NCBI GenBank assembly: GCA_019918135.1
Contig: WBZZ01004761.1
Location: 12,501 to 32,500 of the forward strand
DNA length: 20,000 nt
Reading direction: 5' to 3'
Source: Paulinella micropora
Taxonomy: Eukaryota; Cercozoa; Imbricatea; Euglyphida; Paulinellidae
The notes under the pieces: generated by a model
Database searches by the model: none
The model's input: the letters and a program-made list of their open reading frames with translations, nothing else
Told to the model about the DNA's origin: nothing
Shown: positions 1 to 9,340 of the stretch, in pieces
Layout: each line of letters starts with the position of its first letter
Position numbering within the stretch: position 1 is the first letter of the stretch
Translations under genes and position numbers: made by a program

Positions 1-984
1 TGGAACCAGAATTCATTTGAATTAGGCTCTTCTTCATTTTTCTTTCGTCTTTTTCTCATTAAACCTTGCTTGCTGAAAAAAAAATGCTTACTGTAAATAA
101 ATAAATTTAAAAAAAAATTAAACCTTGCTTACTGTAAAAAAAAATGCTGTTGGTGTTTGTCGCTGCCTTTGTTGTTGTCTTTTCTTTTGTCTTTGTTGGT
201 TTTTGTGTGTGTTTCGTTTTTCTTTTGTGTTTTGCTTTCTTTTTCCCTTCTTTTTATTTCCTTTTTTCTTCGTTCTCTACCCTTTTCTTTTTCTCTTTCT
301 TCCCTTCTTTTCTTCTTCTTTTCTTTTCTCTTTCCCTCTTTTTTACTCTTTCCAGGAGCTTTCTGTTGAACCTTAGTTCCAGATTTCCTTACGAGCTTGT
401 ACTGTCGTTCCTTGGAACCAGAATTTGAATTAGGCTCTTCTTTATTATTATTTCGTCTCATTCTCATTAAACCTTGCTTAACTGTAAAAAAAAAAAAAAA
501 AAATTGAAAAAAAATTCTTCGTTCTCTTTTTCTTTTTCTCTTTCTTTCCTTCTTTCTTTCTCTTTCTTTTCTCTTCCCCTTTTTTACTCTTTCCAGGAGC
601 TTTCTGTTGAACCTTAGTTCCAGATTTCCTTATGAACTTTTACTGTCGTTCCTTGGAACCAGAATTCATTTGAATTAGGCTCTTCTTCATTTTTCTTTCG
701 TTTCATTCTCATTAAACCTTGCTTACTGTAAAAAAAAAAAAAAAAATTAAAAAAAAATTGCTTCGTTCTCTACTCTTTTTCTTTTTCTCTTTGTTCCTTT
801 CTTTCCTTCTCTCTTTCTCTTTCTTTTCTCTTCCCCCCTTTTTACTCTTTCCAGGAGCTTTCTATTGAACCTTGGTTCCAGATTTCCTTATGAGCTTGTA
901 CTGTCGTTCCTTAGAACCAGAATTCATTTGAATTAAGCTCTTCTTCATTTTTCTTTCGTTTCATTCTCATTAAACCTTGCTTAC

Positions 985-1041
<57 letters not shown>

Positions 1042-1149
1042 CATTAAACCTTTGCTTACTGTAAACAAAAAAATTTAAAAAAAAATTTAAAAAAATAAAA
1101 AAAAACTCTTTATTTTTCTTTCGTCTCATTCTCATTAAACCTTTCTTAC

Positions 1150-1198
<49 letters not shown>

Positions 1199-2210
1199 TT
1201 ATTTTTCTTTCGTCTCATTCTCATTAAACCTTGCTTACTGCAAAAAAAAGTTTTTTTTTTTTTAAAATAAAAAAAAAAATGCATGGCAGTACTGTATGTT
1301 TATGGTTGTGGCTTGTGGAGTTTCTTCTGGTCTATGAGGGGGGTGGGGTGCGGAGTGGTTTGGCTCGACTAGCTTGAGGCTGCATGTCTAGATCTATGAG
1401 GTTGCCAGGCTTGGGCTGGTCCTTATGGATACTGCAGCACTCGGCATAATCGCGTCGCGAGTAGGCCACGTCGAGCCTTACTACGCTCTGCACACCACCC
1501 TCCTGGCTACGATAGCCTCCGGGTGCAAGTGAATTGCATTAGGTGCTGCAGTTTCCTTAAGTGCTGTCGCACTGACTGTCAATTGATCTCACTTGCGCCC
1601 TTTGTTAGTTATGTCTTACCTCTGCTGGCGCTTTCCGCTCTTGCCCTCTAGTTCAGTATCGTCTCCCTTGCCCCTGTCTGGCCTTGTGTTTGTTTGTTTT
1701 TGTTTGCTTTTAGTGTTTGTCGCTTGTTTTTTTTGTTTCTATTTCTTTTGTGTTTTGTTTGTTTTTTCTCTTTCTTTGTTTTTTTTTCTTCGTTCACTTT
1801 TCTTTTGTTTTTTTTTTTCCTTTTCTTTTTGTTCTTTTCTTTCGTTCTTTCTTTCTTTCTTTTCTTTTTCTTTTCTCGTCCATTTTACTCTTTCCAGGAG
1901 CTTTCTGTTGAACCTTAGTTCCAGTTTTCCTTATGAGCTTTTACTGTCGTTCCTTGGAACCAGAATTCTTTTGAATTGGGCTCTTCTTTATTTTTCTTTT
2001 GTCTTTCTCATTGAAACTTACTGTAATTAAAAAAAATCCTTATGAGCTTGTACTGTCGTTCCTTGGAGCCAGAATTCATTTGAATTAGGCTCTTCTTTAT
2101 TATTCTTTCGTCTCATTCTCATTAAACCTTGCTTACTGTAAAAAAAAAATAATAATAAAAAAAATTAAAAAAAAAAATCTTTCGTCTCTTTCTCATTAAA
2201 CCTTGCTTAC

Positions 2211-2253
<43 letters not shown>

Positions 2254-2255
2254 AG
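1..2255 (+). repeat. Array of 5'-truncated retroposon-like copies with A-tails
   Basis: The stretch repeats one 3' module: a pyrimidine-rich tract, then TTTACTCTTTCCAGGAGC, a CTTAGTTCCAGATTTCC-like block, a TTGGAACCAGAATTC block, and CTCATTAAACCTTGCTTACTG followed by an A-run. The CCAGGAGC block occurs near 352, 593, 851 and 1894. The CATTAAACC..TACTG-An end recurs about ten times (A-runs near 136, 485, 730, 988, 1153, 2139 and 2215). Copies start at different points: one near 144 includes a GTGTTTGTCGC block shared with about 1712, while others begin only in the CT tract or in the last 30 bases. Variable 5' ends with a constant 3' end and A-tail are what target-primed retroposition leaves. 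No protein is supported; the open frames here are low-complexity pyrimidine-tract artefacts. Confidence 0.75.
1270..1690. other. Non-repetitive 5' part of the longest retroposon-like copy
   Basis: This segment of about 420 bases is of mixed composition and is not seen elsewhere in the window. It follows an A-rich run and leads into the pyrimidine tract and the conserved 3' module ending near 2030. It may be the upstream part of the repeat family that the other copies have lost. I see no convincing coding frame, RNA polymerase III box pair or tRNA in it. Confidence 0.35.
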
Positions 2256-2264
2256 CAGATCCAG

Positions 2265-3830
2265 AGATATGTTGGACCGTGCTTATGCTTATGATAAGCT
2301 TTCTCCTCACTATGCCTTCATTGACTTACAATATGGGCCTGGCGCTACTACTTATATCGTTTATTTTGCTAAAAACGGTTTTTCGCCTGTCCTTTGTCTT
2401 TCTCATGATGATGGCTGTAACAGGGTGGCACCCTGTCTATGTTTCTTGCTTGTAACAGTGTTGTGAAGCAGACTCATGACGCTATTGAGCACACGCGTTC
2501 TGCTGCTGTTGTTTTTCACCTTCCCTGCCTGTTCCGCTTCTGATGCTGTTCAGGCCGCTCGTGCCCTTATCACTTCCTCTGAATGGGATCAAAGCTTTTC
2601 TCTTGACTTTATTCTCTGGCCCTCTCGCTCTGATCCTCCTTCTGATCTTGTAGAGTTTGCTGCTGAGCACAACAAATCCATTGATATTGGTTTTTGTAAG
2701 TTGTTAGGTGGTGTCATTGGTAACTACAATGACGAGCAGTGGTGTTCCTCTATGGCTGATGCTGTTGTTGCTAAGGCCTTCTCTCGTATTGATGCTGTAT
2801 TTGATGCCTTATCGTCCCCTGATGTCTCTCATCAGATTTCCTACCATATCCTTTCTTCTACTTTACCGTCCTACCTCATGCATACCCTTCGTATTACCCC
2901 TCCTGCTATTCTTCTTCCTATTCTTGACATATTTCATCTGCGCCTCTTTCGCTCTGCTCTTAACTTTGGTGTTTGTCCTGCTGCTTTTGATTCCCTTCCT
3001 TCTTATCTTCGCCGTGCTGTGTCTTATCAGCTTTTTCTTCCCTGTCGTTTAGGCGGTTTCAAGCTTCCTGATCTTCTCATGCTTGCTCCTATTGCGTATG
3101 CTGCATCTATCTCTCAATCCCTACCCCGTATTCTCCCTATCCTGCGGATGGCTGCTCCTGACGATCTCCTCTCTGTGACTCACCCTGACCCCTGATCTTG
3201 AGCTTGAGGATCCTGTTGTTCACCCTATGTTCCTGGAGATTGCCCCTACGCTTGATAGGCTGCGTTTCTTACAGCGCGCTTTCCCCACCTCTTCTCATTC
3301 TAATTCCTCTTCTCTTCCTATCCCTTTGGATAAGGTGCTCCCTATGTGTTCTCCTCTTGCTGATGTTAGTGAACCTATCACCTTCTCTGAATTTCTTTAT
3401 CACTTCTCTGATATCACTTCTTCTTACATCGAACTTAGGGGCCGCTCCAAACATGATGCTCATCTCCAGAAGTGTTTTGCCTCTCTTCTAAACCGTGTTA
3501 GGCACTTCGAATGGCTCTCGTCTGTTGATTCCTCTGCTCCTCAGCGTTACTGTGCTCGTATTAGGTGTCAAGGCAACGAGGTTTCTATTCCACTTACCTG
3601 TCCTCCTATGGATCGTCTCTATCGCCTCTCCAATCCGCAGTGGGACCTCATGGCTCAGCGGCGCGCTGGCCTTGTTGATGCCTCTTTATCTGTCTCTTCC
3701 TTGTATATGTCTCATCTCTGTCACCCTGATTGTTCTCAACTTTGCCCAGTTGGCTCTCCTCATCACTATCACAGCAAATGCCCTATTGAGTCATGTCTTT
3801 TCTCTGTTAATTCGGCTCCTCCTCATGTTG
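2265..3830 (+). pseudogene. Non-LTR-type reverse transcriptase fragment, frameshifted
   Basis: Translated blocks resemble the palm/thumb and C-terminal part of non-LTR retrotransposon reverse transcriptases. The first block (2265-2425) ends in a DDGCN motif followed, in another frame, by a GGTLSMF stretch resembling the QGDPLS-type RT motif. A second block (about 2540-3190) has CKLLGGVIGN, then LPCRLGGFKLPDL and APIAYAAS, the hallmark that follows the RT thumb in many protist and fungal elements. The third block (about 3191-3830, another frame) ends in a Cys/His cluster at 3719-3800 (CHPDC..C..HHYHSKC). Frame changes lie near 2430, near 2500-2540 and in a C-run at about 3191. The catalytic YxDD box was not found, and the 5' part with any endonuclease is absent. 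A dead, 5'-truncated copy is the best reading; function is inferred from motif similarity only. Confidence 0.7.
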
Positions 3831-3849
3831 TCTCACCTGTTCCCTCTGT

Positions 3850-3854
<5 letters not shown>

Positions 3855-3892
<38 letters not shown>

Positions 3893-4067
3893 CAATCTGC
3901 TGCCTCTAACCTTCTCTCCTTATCTCTCTCTTCCGGTGATAATTATGGTGATAATATGGGGATATTTATGGGGATAATTATGGACAGAGAGAGAGAGAAA
4001 GAAAGAAAGAATCAAGAAAAGAAAGAAAAAAATGATAAGTGGGAGTTGGAGGGGGGGGGGGGGGGGG
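3855..4067. repeat. CT microsatellite, GA/GAAA tract and G-run
   Basis: A (CT)n run at about 3856-3890 is followed by two GATAATTATGG-type direct repeats (3940-3983), a purine tract of GA and GAAA units (3985-4030) and a run of about 16 G at 4052-4067. The CT and GA tracts are complementary and about 100 bases apart. Open frames crossing this region are not credible as protein. Confidence 0.85.
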
Positions 4068-4324
4068 AAATCAATAAAGTTGAATCTGTATTGTGAAATA
4101 CATTTCAGAATCAAAATTTCAATGATAATGAAAAAGGCGGCTGCTGTCAATCAACCCACTGCAGCATTTGCTTCCTCCGCCTCTCAGTTTCTGTACAGCC
4201 CGCAGGCTGCCGGGCTATGCCGAGGCGGCTTGGCTCGCTGCCTCTCGCCGTTCCGACCCAGAGCGGTGTGTTTGGGCCGCCCCAGCCTGCAGGAGAAAAT
4301 CGTCCGGCGGGTCTCAACTTAGAG

Positions 4325-4347
4325 TTAGGGTTAGGGTTAGGGTTAGG
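4325..4347 (+). repeat. Interstitial telomere-type TTAGGG repeat
   Basis: Three full TTAGGG units plus TTAGG follow each other without error. The flanks are a GC-rich unique segment (4135-4320) upstream and AT-rich DNA downstream, so this is internal and not a chromosome end. It suggests that the host telomere is TTAGGG, or that such a repeat was inserted during break repair. Confidence 0.85.
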
Positions 4348-4349
4348 CC

Positions 4350-4590
4350 AGTCAAGCCGGAATGTGTATATACATATATATTCACGCTTCCTTACAATTT
4401 TTTTAATTCAATACTTATCTCTGGTAAATGTTAAGCGGAATGACATGATTTGCAGTTAGACTCATTGTGGTAGTAATTACTTATATAACCATCATGACGA
4501 TGTCATGCAAAAGAAGTAGTGAAATTACGTTATACAACGGACTACGTTTATAAATGCCACCACTAGGAGATGATCCATCTGCTATTGTCA
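4350..4590. other. AT-rich intergenic stretch, nothing recognised
   Basis: About 240 bases of AT-rich DNA between the telomere-type repeat and the acidic open segment. No coding frame, RNA gene or long repeat was seen. Confidence 0.5.
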
Positions 4591-4591
4591 T

Positions 4592-4796
4592 TTATGCATC
4601 GCTCTCGGTGTCGCTGTCGCCCTCGTCCTCCCTGCTTGCACTCCAATCTGAATCATTAGCACCGCGCTCTTCTTCTTCGTCCTGTCCAACGTAAGTCTGC
4701 GCCAAGCGTGTGTCACGGGCAGATCTCCGCAAAGTTGAGGATGCAGACGCAGGCGCAGCTGTCGGTTGCTGAGCGCCTGCCATGCTCAGCTCCATT
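4592..4796 (-). CDS. Possible last exon with acidic C-terminal tail
   Basis: An open segment on the minus strand encodes about 67 residues: an Ala/Ser/Pro-rich start, a basic patch (TLRRSARDTR) and an Asp/Glu/Ser-rich end (DEEEERGANDSD, EDEGDSDTESDA) before TAA. The bases just upstream on this strand read ATACCCTTTCAG, a plausible 3' splice site, so this may be a terminal exon and not a gene that starts at the ATG at 4795. No upstream exon was found, because the sequence there is an AT and TATG microsatellite. Function unknown. Coding status rests only on composition and the splice-like border. Confidence 0.35.
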
Positions 4797-4816
4797 CTGA
4801 AAGGGTATGTATCATA

Positions 4817-4827
4817 TTATATGTATG

Positions 4828-4868
<41 letters not shown>

Positions 4869-4940
4869 GAATGTATGTATGCATGTACTGATTTATGAAT
4901 GTATGTAATACTATTTGTACGTATGTACATATGCGCGTGT
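4817..4940. repeat. TATG and TA microsatellite
   Basis: TATG units lead into a (TA)n run at about 4836-4864, followed by more degenerate GTATGTAT and GAATGTATG units to about 4940. Confidence 0.85.
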
Positions 4941-4989
4941 GTAGACACTCACAGAGCGGAATCGACAGATACGTAATAAATGATTACCC

Positions 4990-5340
4990 TGCAGAGTGCA
5001 GAAAGACATTTGCTGCGTTTGAGCTTGCTTGCGTTTGCTTTTTGTCACCCATGCCCACACGCACGCGCTTCCGACCCGCAGCCGCAGGCTCACCCGGCCA
5101 GGGCCCTCCCGCGACCTCAGCAGCTGCAGGCTTGCTGCAGAAATACCTGGCGAGGACCCTACCATGCCCAGGCAGCTGCAGTGTGGGTGTCCGGTCGCCG
5201 CCAGGCTCTGCCTCCTAGTGGTCGCTGCCAGACCCTGCCTCCTCATGGTCGCGGCCTGACCCTGCCTCCTCGTTGTCGCTGCTCTCCTCGCTGTCGCTGT
5301 TCGTGCCAGGATTCAAGAGGCGAAGTACTACTCGGCTGGG
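4990..5340 (-). pseudogene. Acidic repeat-bearing open segment with in-frame TAG
   Basis: On the minus strand one frame runs through an NSDSEESSDNEEAGSG block into about three 9-residue repeats of the type (S/R)DHEEAGSG, and then an Ala/Pro/Gly-rich stretch ending near 4990. The frame holds a TAG at 5215-5217, where the neighbouring repeats have GAG. The acidic composition echoes the segment at 4592-4796, about 400 bases away. Both could be exons of one lost gene, but I find no catalytic or structural domain. The GC-rich repeat alone could also give an open frame by chance. Confidence 0.3.
5206..5285. repeat. 27-bp tandem repeat, about three copies
   Basis: The plus strand repeats CCTGCCTCCTnnTGGTCGC units at a spacing of about 27-28 bases (5210, 5237, 5264). 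Read on the minus strand, these are the 9-residue acidic repeats. Confidence 0.7.
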
Positions 5341-5483
5341 AATACGCACAGGTCTTGATGCACATCTCATAGAGTTAGAAAGGGAGAAGGGACATCTGAG
5401 CGACGAAAATAAGAAATTGGAAGCAACGATTCTCCCCCCCTCCCCCCCTCTCTTAAGCTTAAGGTTAAAGGGAAGTTTTTGAT

Positions 5484-6010
5484 TGTATTGATATATCGTA
5501 ATATTCATATTTATATTTGGCGGTATTTATATTGATATATTGCAATATTTATATTGATATGTTGCAATATCTATATTGATATATTGCAATATTTATATTG
5601 ACATGTTGCAATATTTATATTAATAACATTGTTGCAAACATCAATATAAATATTGCAACATATCAATATAAATATTGCAACATATCAATACAAATATTGC
5701 AACTTGTCAATACAAATATTGCAATATAATAATGATTCAATATAGATATTACAACATATCTATATAAATATTGCAATATATCAATATAAATATTGCCAAA
5801 TATCAATATGAATATTGCGATATATCAAAATATTTTCAATACAATACAAATATTTGCAGAATTGATAATATTCCAACATATCAATATACATATTGCTAAA
5901 CATCAATATAAAGATTGTCATATATCAACATAAATATTGCCCAATATCATAAATATTGTCAAATACCAAAATCAACATAAAAATAAATATTGCAACATAA
6001 TAATTTGTTA
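5484..6010. repeat. AT-rich 22-23 bp satellite with an orientation switch
   Basis: Units of the type TATTGATATATTGCAATATT repeat at about 22-23 base spacing from 5484 to about 5630. From about 5640 to 6000 the reverse-complement unit (ATATTGCAACATATCAATAT) takes over at the same spacing. The junction lies in the segment around 5625-5650. The two arms make a long imperfect inverted repeat, with the right arm about twice the length of the left and more diverged toward its distal end. No gene is present. Confidence 0.85.
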
Positions 6011-6126
6011 AAGTAAATCATTATAACATCGAGGAAAAGCTACGTATACTCGGTATTTATCAACGAGAAAAATCTACGAATCTATAGGTGCCAGCTGCTG
6101 CAATACATATTGCAAGTGCAGGGTTG

Positions 6127-7590
6127 ATGCCCAAGATGTTAGACACCGATTCTGACACAGATAATCAAATGGGTGTGGATCGCCTTGTACCGGATTCAGT
6201 TTCCCTTGCAAGTACTCAAGTGGGCGATGATTATGACGAATTTTGTAGACCTAGATATATTCTTTCGCCTGTAACTACTGTGGTGCATGCAGTGTTGGAT
6301 GATGTTGATGGCCTTACACCGGATTTAGTTTCCCTTGCAACTACTCAAGTAGGGAATATCGATGATTATGATGAATTTCGTAGACCTAGAGATCCTGTTT
6401 TGCCTGCTACCACTGTCGTGTCTGTAGTACCTGAACCGCTGCCTTGCATAAGATGCGGGTCTGGTTCTGCTGTTGTTAATGACTAGCCCACGAGCGGCAC
6501 GTCGCTTCTGTCGCTGAACTCTGCTGGCGAGCTGAAGCACGGCGACCAGGCGCTGTCGCACAACCTGAGCTTCGCAGCGATAGATGTCTCTGTGCCTACA
6601 TGGATTACAAACTCCTCCTCTACGCCCACTACGGACCACGGTTGGTCAATCAGTGCAAGCTCTACGCTTTCGACTTTTGATCATTACAAAGCGTTTGACA
6701 GCAATAACTTCTCTACATGGTGGACGAGCGCAGAAAATACTTACAGTGCTACCAACGGCAGTGCGCTAGGGTTTGTAACGACGGGAGTGGACAGCGGGAC
6801 GGTGCAAGGTGAATATGTAGAAATTAGACATGCGACGAAGTATTTGCTGCTTACATTCTTTACGCTACACAGTAGAATCGGAATTGACATTTGGCCAGTG
6901 CAGTTCAAGGTGTTGGGCAGCGACAATCGCTCTACCTGGAAGACTATTTACACACAGGCTCCAAGCGTATTTACCGGGACGAGCCAGACCTGGGCCATTC
7001 CAGCCATGACACACGGGGCGTCGTACAAGATCCACCGGCTGGTTATAACACAGTCTGTCAACATCGGACAGGGTAAAAGTTGCGTGGGTCGCTGGCTGCC
7101 CGCTTTCGTTGAATATCCGTACACCGCAAAGGGCCTGGCAGCACCCGTCAGTGCAAGTGGCGCGGCCAACAAGCAATACGTGGACGCTCAGACCTCGAAG
7201 AACCCGCTAGTGAGCACAGTGCCCAGAAAGCCACGATCGAGATCGATTACCCTGAGGAGATCGAAGGCGAGAATATCACCATCACACAGGCCCCAGATTC
7301 CAACGCGCTGCCGCCACTCGTCATCAGACGGCCAATCGTGGGATATGAGCGACTATGATGGCAAAAACCCCGCTAACGATCGAGTTCTGGTGCTAAAAGG
7401 TTTGAGAACCCCGTCCATACAAATCGAGGGTGACAAAGACTACGAAGAAATGCAGGTGGTAGATGTCCGGCTGGAAGGTATTGGACGTTCTTTTGCTGGA
7501 CAGCCCGTCAGTTTGAACGCCAAATACGTGCGCCTGCGCCATAGCCGGGACGGCCTAATAGAAGACAACTGTATAATTATGAGCCAGTGA
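6127..7590 (+). CDS. Discoidin-like, virion-fibre-like protein (disrupted)
   Basis: The first ATG in a long open frame is 6127; that frame is open from 6088. Residues from DTDSDTD onward include two tandem copies of a ~43-residue unit sharing VSLA(S/T)TQVG and DYDEF.RPR. A TAG at 6484-6486 interrupts the same frame, but GTACCT at 6427 and TGACTAG at 6486 could bound a 60-base intron. After it come GTSLLSLNSAGELKHGD, then a region with AFDSNNFSTWW and FKVLGSDNRSTWKTI, as in F5/8 type C (discoidin) carbohydrate-binding folds. Next is AANKQYVDAQ, a motif common at coiled-coil starts of phage and large-virus fibre proteins. Between about 7205 and 7345 a different frame looks coding, so two compensating shifts are likely. 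It ends in TGA at 7588-7590. I infer endogenous viral or mobile-element origin; a host lectin-like protein is the alternative. Confidence 0.55.
6175..6430 (+). repeat. Two-copy ~129-bp tandem duplication inside the coding region
   Basis: Blocks beginning GTGGATCGCCTTGTACCGGA (about 6175) and GTTGATGGCCTTACACCGGA (about 6304) are clearly homologous, and both go on through TTTCCCTTGCAA, ACTCAAGT and GTAGACCTAGA. The second copy has a small in-frame insertion (NI before DDYDEF). Divergence is moderate, so the duplication is not recent. Confidence 0.8.
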
Positions 7591-7599
7591 TTTCAGTGC

Positions 7600-8335
7600 A
7601 CTGGTTGAAAAAAAAACACTCTGACAAGAAATGCAGTTCAACCAACAAGAATGACTTTTTTCTTTTTACTCCCCGAATCTATGACGCAACTTAAAATAAT
7701 AGGGGCCGGAAAATCGTAGACTTGTAAGGATCGCGCAATTTCTAAGATCGTGCCGGTTAATGCTAAATATTAAAATTTAGTGATAATTTAATGATTTCAT
7801 TGGTTTTTGTTGCATAATAATCATTTTAGATTCTTCTTGTAGCTTGCAATCACATTAAATTTACATGCAAAAATTTGCATGCACACTGCAATCTTAACAT
7901 GCATAAGTTGAAGTCTAGTATATGTAATATTGGTTCCTATGATAAATACTGGTAAATAATAAACAAAAACACAGCAAAAGCAAGTTTTAATAATAAAAAA
8001 CATGAAATAGTAAGCACTGCATGGCCTGGTTCAACGGGGACTTACCATTTTCCAGGTGACTGTATCCCAAACGAAACTTTTGACTTGTATCCCAAACGAA
8101 ACTTTCACATACATGTTGAGGGCTCAAATTATGTAAACGAATGGCTGAAGATAGCATTTCATTCTTTTCCAGATGACTGTATAATTGTCAATTTAGTGGC
8201 TTATTCTACCCGTCACCAATAAATAAATAAATGTCAAAAGTTACCCACAAAAATCCGGCGTGGTGGCACACCACATTTTTTTTCCTTGCCTGCCTGTCCA
8301 TAACATAGGGTTTGTCAAAGAATTACTATCCTCTA
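7600..8335. other. Intergenic; short direct repeats only
   Basis: About 730 AT-rich bases with no supported gene. It holds a 20-base direct duplication (TGTATCCCAAACGAAACTTT at 8061-8080 and 8086-8105). A longer-range pair also occurs: TTTTCCAGGTGACTGTAT near 8050 and TTTTCCAGATGACTGTAT near 8166. An AATAAATAAATAAATG run lies near 8219. Confidence 0.55.
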
Positions 8336-8336
8336 C

Positions 8337-8560
8337 CTCTAGATATACTCTACTCTACTCTACTCTACTCTACTCTACTCTACTCTACTCTCTTCTCCTC
8401 TCCTCTTTGTGTCATTTAATAAGCAGCAAATTGTACAGAGTGTAAAGAACATCCTCTACTCTACTCTCTACTCTACTCTCTACTCTTACTCTTACTCTTA
8501 CTCTTACTTTTACTCTTACTCTTACTCTTACTTTACTATTACTCTCACTCTTACTACTAG
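8337..8560 (+). repeat. CTCTA pentamer and CTTACT hexamer satellites
   Basis: (CTCTA)n spans about 8341-8395. After a 55-base unique spacer, CTCTA units resume at 8452 and grade into CTTACT/CTTTTA hexamers up to about 8560. Confidence 0.9.
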
Positions 8561-8590
8561 TAAGAGCAGACTCGGAGGGGTCTTAAGCTT

Positions 8591-8700
8591 CCGCCTGGAA
8601 AGCACACGAGGGCAGGACGAATAAGATTCTGAGCGAAAAAGAGCCGAAGGTGACGCGAGGAATCTTAATTTCGTAGTGCCCTCGTGTGCTTTCCAGGCGG
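8591..8700. repeat. Perfect 24-bp inverted repeat with nested 8-bp inverted repeat
   Basis: CCGCCTGGAAAGCACACGAG plus GGCA (8591-8614) is matched exactly by its reverse complement at 8677-8700. The 62-base loop contains TAAGATTC (8622-8629) and its exact complement GAATCTTA (8660-8667), so a two-stage hairpin can form. No transposase frame lies between the arms. A short foldback or MITE-like element, or a structured RNA, are both possible. Confidence 0.85.
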
Positions 8701-8837
8701 GAGACACCGACAAGTATGCTCTTTATAGTGTAAAATTCTAACGGACCCGCCGTTTCTGGATGGTTACTACCCCCTCCGGTCCTTGACGATTTTTTAGGCA
8801 TTTCAACCGGGTTTTACGTTTTATTTTCTTCTGTGCC

Positions 8838-9232
8838 GGTAACATTTTCAGAAAAAAAAACTGTGTCAAGTTCTTGTTTTTTGAAATTTTGACATGCGCC
8901 CCGAAGGTGCTCGCGACTTCCGACACAAGAATTTAATTAAGACGCGTCGAATGCAAAAAGAATTTTAGAAAAAATCTAAAGTATTGCACTCGCTAGGATT
9001 TTTTGAAAATCCTCTGCCAGTCATAGTAGACAAGCCGGCTTCATTTTCGGCAGAAAAAAACGTGTGAGTTCTTGTTCTTTAAAATTTTGAAATGCGCCCC
9101 GAAGGTGCTCGCGACTTCCGACACAAAAATTTAATAGAGCTCCTCGAGACGCGTCGAATATATGCTAAAAGAATTTTAGAAAAACTCAATTATTGCACTC
9201 GCTAAGATTTTTTGAAAATTCTCTACAAAAAG
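8838..9232 (+). repeat. Tandem duplication of a ~200-bp unit
   Basis: Copy one (about 8838-9022) and copy two (about 9040-9232) share the same order of blocks: CATTTTC..AGAAAAAAA, AGTTCTTGTT, a 35-base block identical in both (8894-8928 and 9092-9126), GACGCGTCGAAT, AAAAGAATTTTAGAAAAA, TATTGCACTCGCTA and GATTTTTTGAAAAT. The identical block is GC-rich in an otherwise AT-rich unit. No coding frame was seen. Confidence 0.85.
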
Positions 9233-9253
9233 CCTTTTATCTGCCGCAAAAAT

Positions 9254-9340
9254 GACGACGACGACGACGACGGCTGATCACATATAAGAGACAGTGAAAC
9301 TAGAAAATGCTCCATCGCGTTTGCCCCATCGCGTTTGCCC
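9254..9340 (+). repeat. GAC triplet run and 14-bp direct repeat
   Basis: (GAC)n covers about 9254-9272. CCATCGCGTTTGCC follows twice in tandem at 9312-9325 and 9326-9339, and a related TCATCGCGTTTGCATCGC occurs near 9604. Confidence 0.8.

Noticed and set aside
125..467. Phe/Leu/Ser-rich plus-strand and Lys/Arg/Glu-rich minus-strand open frames
   Set aside because: They are translations of a pyrimidine tract in the repeat array and occur in all frames.
1440..1560. Possible tRNA or SINE head in the mixed-composition segment
   Set aside because: No cloverleaf or clear A and B boxes could be drawn.
2464..2466. TGA joining the two reverse transcriptase blocks as a recoded codon
   Set aside because: The RT-like motif just upstream is in another frame, so a shift explains it better.
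9254..9340. CRISPR-like direct repeats
   Set aside because: The 14-bp units are in direct contact with no spacers, in a eukaryotic setting.
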